Source: Bacillota bacterium (GTDB taxonomy: Bacteria; Bacillota; Clostridia; Acetivibrionales; DSM-2933). From it: DNA of 22,996 nucleotides. The notes beneath the pieces were generated by a model that did no database searches, was not told where the DNA came from, and saw only the letters and a list, made by a program, of their open reading frames with translations. The DNA lies in NCBI GenBank assembly GCA_030705945.1, contig JAUZPS010000019.1:1-22996 (forward strand). The letters are read 5' to 3'. Shown piece by piece: positions 21,882 through 22,996 of this stretch. The first letter of the stretch is position 1. Every line of letters begins with the position of its first letter. A program made the translations under genes and the position numbers.

Positions 21882-22028
21882 CTATATATTTTGCAATAAA
21901 CATTTTACATACATTTTTTATATTACAAAATATATACCTTGATTCATTAGTTGTGAAAAGTTCAACTTTGATAGTAAAATGCAGACGTATTAAGGGCGTT
22001 TTTATAGTAAAATCTTTTCGCAATTTAT
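21882..22028 (-). repeat. Segment D plus family C element
   Basis: Segment D (21882-21945), with arms TATATATTTTGCAATA / TATTACAAAATATATA, is joined to a diverged C copy (21946-22028, 83 bp), reversed relative to the copy at 17187. Inside C, GGGCG replaces the usual CTGCA. The 400-bp gap 21766-22165 holds this repeat and the vsr upstream region; I see no gene in it. Confidence 0.75.
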
Positions 22029-22165
22029 ATAAGCCAAAATATTACAGTAGAAATATTATCCACTTTATATCTTTACTAACCGGAAATACTATGAGAAAAT
22101 ATTTCTGAAAATATCTAAGACTCTTCTTTCTATAATGAAGCAGATCTTAGCCCAAAGGTGTTAAT

Positions 22166-22588
22166 ATGAGCGATAATATATCTAAAGAAGTTAGAAAAAA
22201 AACTATGCAGGCGGTGAAATCAAATCGCACAAAATTAGAAGATATCGTTATAAAAGAGCTTAGAACACAAGGTTTACGGTTTCGCAGAAATGTTAAAGAT
22301 TTGCCTGGAAAGCCTGATTTAGCTATAAAAAAATATAAAATCGCTGTATTCATTGACTCTTGCTTCTGGCATGGCTGCCAGCAGCATTGCAGGATACCGC
22401 AAAGCAATGTTGAATACTGGAAAAATAAGATTGAACGTAATATTAACCGCGATAAGGAGATCAATCTCATTTATTTAAATTTGACATGGAATATTATACG
22501 CATATGGGAACATGATATAAAAAATGATTTTAATTTTGTTATCAATAATATAGTTGATGCGGTAAACCGATCCAAAAATATTATATGA
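22166..22588 (+). CDS. vsr: Very-short-patch repair endonuclease Vsr
   Basis: This 140-residue protein matches the Vsr family, which nicks DNA at T-G mismatches arising from deaminated 5-methylcytosine. The N terminus has the usual SKEVRKKTMQAVKSNRTKLE, then LRFRRNVKDLPGKPDLA, the catalytic block KIAVFIDSCFWHGC (D and H of the active site, Cys of the zinc site), the helix WKNKIERNINRD and WNIIRIWEHD. Length is normal for the family. AAAGGTG 6 bases before the ATG supports the start. Vsr is normally encoded beside a cytosine-5 methyltransferase, but none is seen on either side within the window; the partner may lie beyond 22996 or be lost. Confidence 0.9.
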   Translation: MSDNISKEVRKKTMQAVKSNRTKLEDIVIKELRTQGLRFRRNVKDLPGKPDLAIKKYKIAVFIDSCFWHGCQQHCRIPQSNVEYWKNKIERNINRDKEINLIYLNLTWNIIRIWEHDIKNDFNFVINNIVDAVNRSKNII

Positions 22589-22762
22589 ATATATATTACA
22601 ATTAAGGGATTACTTTCCGTCTTTAGTTCAAAAATATTAATAAATATTAAATTTAATTTATTATATTTCAGAAAGTTTAGATTTGACACCACTAAAAAAA
22701 TGAGATCAGACGAATTACTATATATGATAAATTAACTTCTTAATTTTTTTACCCTTAATTCA

Positions 22763-22797
22763 GATCTTGGACTTAACAGTTTCAAGATCATTTTTTA
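22763..22797 (+). terminator. Possible terminator downstream of vsr
   Basis: GATCTTG (22763-22769) and CAAGATC (22783-22789) form a 7-bp stem with a 13-base loop, followed by ATTTTTTAT. It lies 175 bases after the vsr stop. The 174 bases in between hold no convincing gene. Confidence 0.5.
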
Positions 22798-22904
22798 TAT
22801 TGCAAAATATATCTTGATTCATAAGTTGCGAAAAGTTCAGCTTTGATATTAAAATGCAGACGTATTAACTGCATTTTTAATGTAAAATCTTTTTCGTAAC
22901 TTAT
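22796..22904 (-). repeat. Partial segment D plus family C element
   Basis: Half of segment D (TTATATTGCAAAATATATCT) leads into a good C copy (22821-22904), with ends ATAAGTTGCGAAAA and TTTTCGTAACTTAT. It abuts a family A copy starting at 22906. Confidence 0.8.
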
Positions 22905-22905
22905 A

Positions 22906-22996
22906 TATATAAAAAGCACTATTAATCTTACATTTGACGGAGCAAAATAACGAACGCTTTAACGTTATTTTGCGATAGGCAAATGTAAAAGATTAA
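22906..22996 (-). repeat. Family A palindromic element, cut by the window end
   Basis: The first 91 bases of a family A copy in reverse orientation; the last ~14 bases would lie past the window. It is inserted directly beside the end of a family C copy. Confidence 0.9.

Noticed and set aside
21990..21998. GGGCGTTT inside the C copy at 21946, which looked like a scar of an excised B element
   Set aside because: The C copy has the same length as intact copies across this stretch, so point substitutions explain it as well as excision does.
21802..22023. 73-residue minus-strand frame
   Set aside because: Lies almost wholly in the D+C repeat, with no ribosome site or family resemblance.
22471..22692. 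73-residue minus-strand frame overlapping vsr
   Set aside because: Antisense to the vsr C terminus and AT-rich flank; no support.
22698..22735. Short frame MRSDELLYMIN after vsr
   Set aside because: Eleven codons, no ribosome site, no recognisable family.
946..22996. Dispersed palindromes considered as a CRISPR array
   Set aside because: Copies are spread over 22 kb with both orientations and no spacer regularity or cas genes; they behave as MITE-like elements.

Overview
This window looks like the chromosome of an anaerobic, low-GC, cellulosome-forming member of the Clostridia, probably near Acetivibrio / Hungateiclostridium. The evidence is AT-rich DNA with strong AGGAGG-type ribosome sites, a dockerin and type II cohesin modules, a Rex-regulated NADH-linked [FeFe] hydrogenase operon, and DUF1540 and DUF2935 genes. 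The genus is inference from gene content; no search was run.

Layout. (1) 40-888 (-): a PIG-L/LmbE-type deacetylase. 889-1607 is non-coding and packed with small mobile repeats. (2) 1608-3278: a TGS-domain nucleoside kinase. 3472-4644: a secreted protein with a copper-amine-oxidase-type stalk domain, followed by a possible three-way-junction RNA fold and a terminator. (3) 4875-13930: the hydrogenase region. A Rex-box promoter (4875-4903) precedes a regulatory block: DRTGG protein, RsbW-like kinase, HydS-like sensory [FeFe] hydrogenase, a second DRTGG protein and a PHP hydrolase. A second promoter with a Rex-like box (8678-8734) precedes the catalytic block: HydC, an HATPase, a 2Fe-2S protein, HydB and HydA. 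(4) 14438-16981 (-): two cohesin genes, one a membrane-anchored type II cohesin and one an adaptor with an N-terminal dockerin and two type II cohesins. (5) 17441-19526: a MarR regulator with two palindromic operators and an overlapping DHA2 drug exporter; a second MFS exporter converges from the other strand (19531-20778). (6) 20779-22996: a repeat-rich region with a DUF1540 mini-protein, a DUF2935 pseudogene with an internal deletion, and a Vsr endonuclease with no methylase in view.

The intergenic DNA is filled by at least three families of short non-coding elements. Family A is a ~105-bp near-perfect palindrome with ends TATATAAAAAGC (seven copies plus a relic). Family B is 92-100 bp, has ends like GGTAGTATCAAAAA / GGGCGTTTCAAAAA and is flanked by TTA duplications (four full copies plus two remnants). 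Family C is ~83 bp with ends ATAAGTTRCGAAAA (five copies), often joined to a palindromic segment D. One B copy is nested in a C copy, and intact C copies in the same window give the empty site. Every family A copy in a gene's 5' leader has the same orientation relative to that gene, and two of them separate a regulated promoter from its first gene.

How the genes fit together. The hydrogenase region couples NAD(H) and ferredoxin to H2 production. Rex boxes would tie transcription to NADH/NAD+, and the sensory hydrogenase with its kinase, DRTGG and PHP partners would add an H2 or redox input whose output is unknown. The cohesin pair suggests cell-surface attachment of a protein complex.
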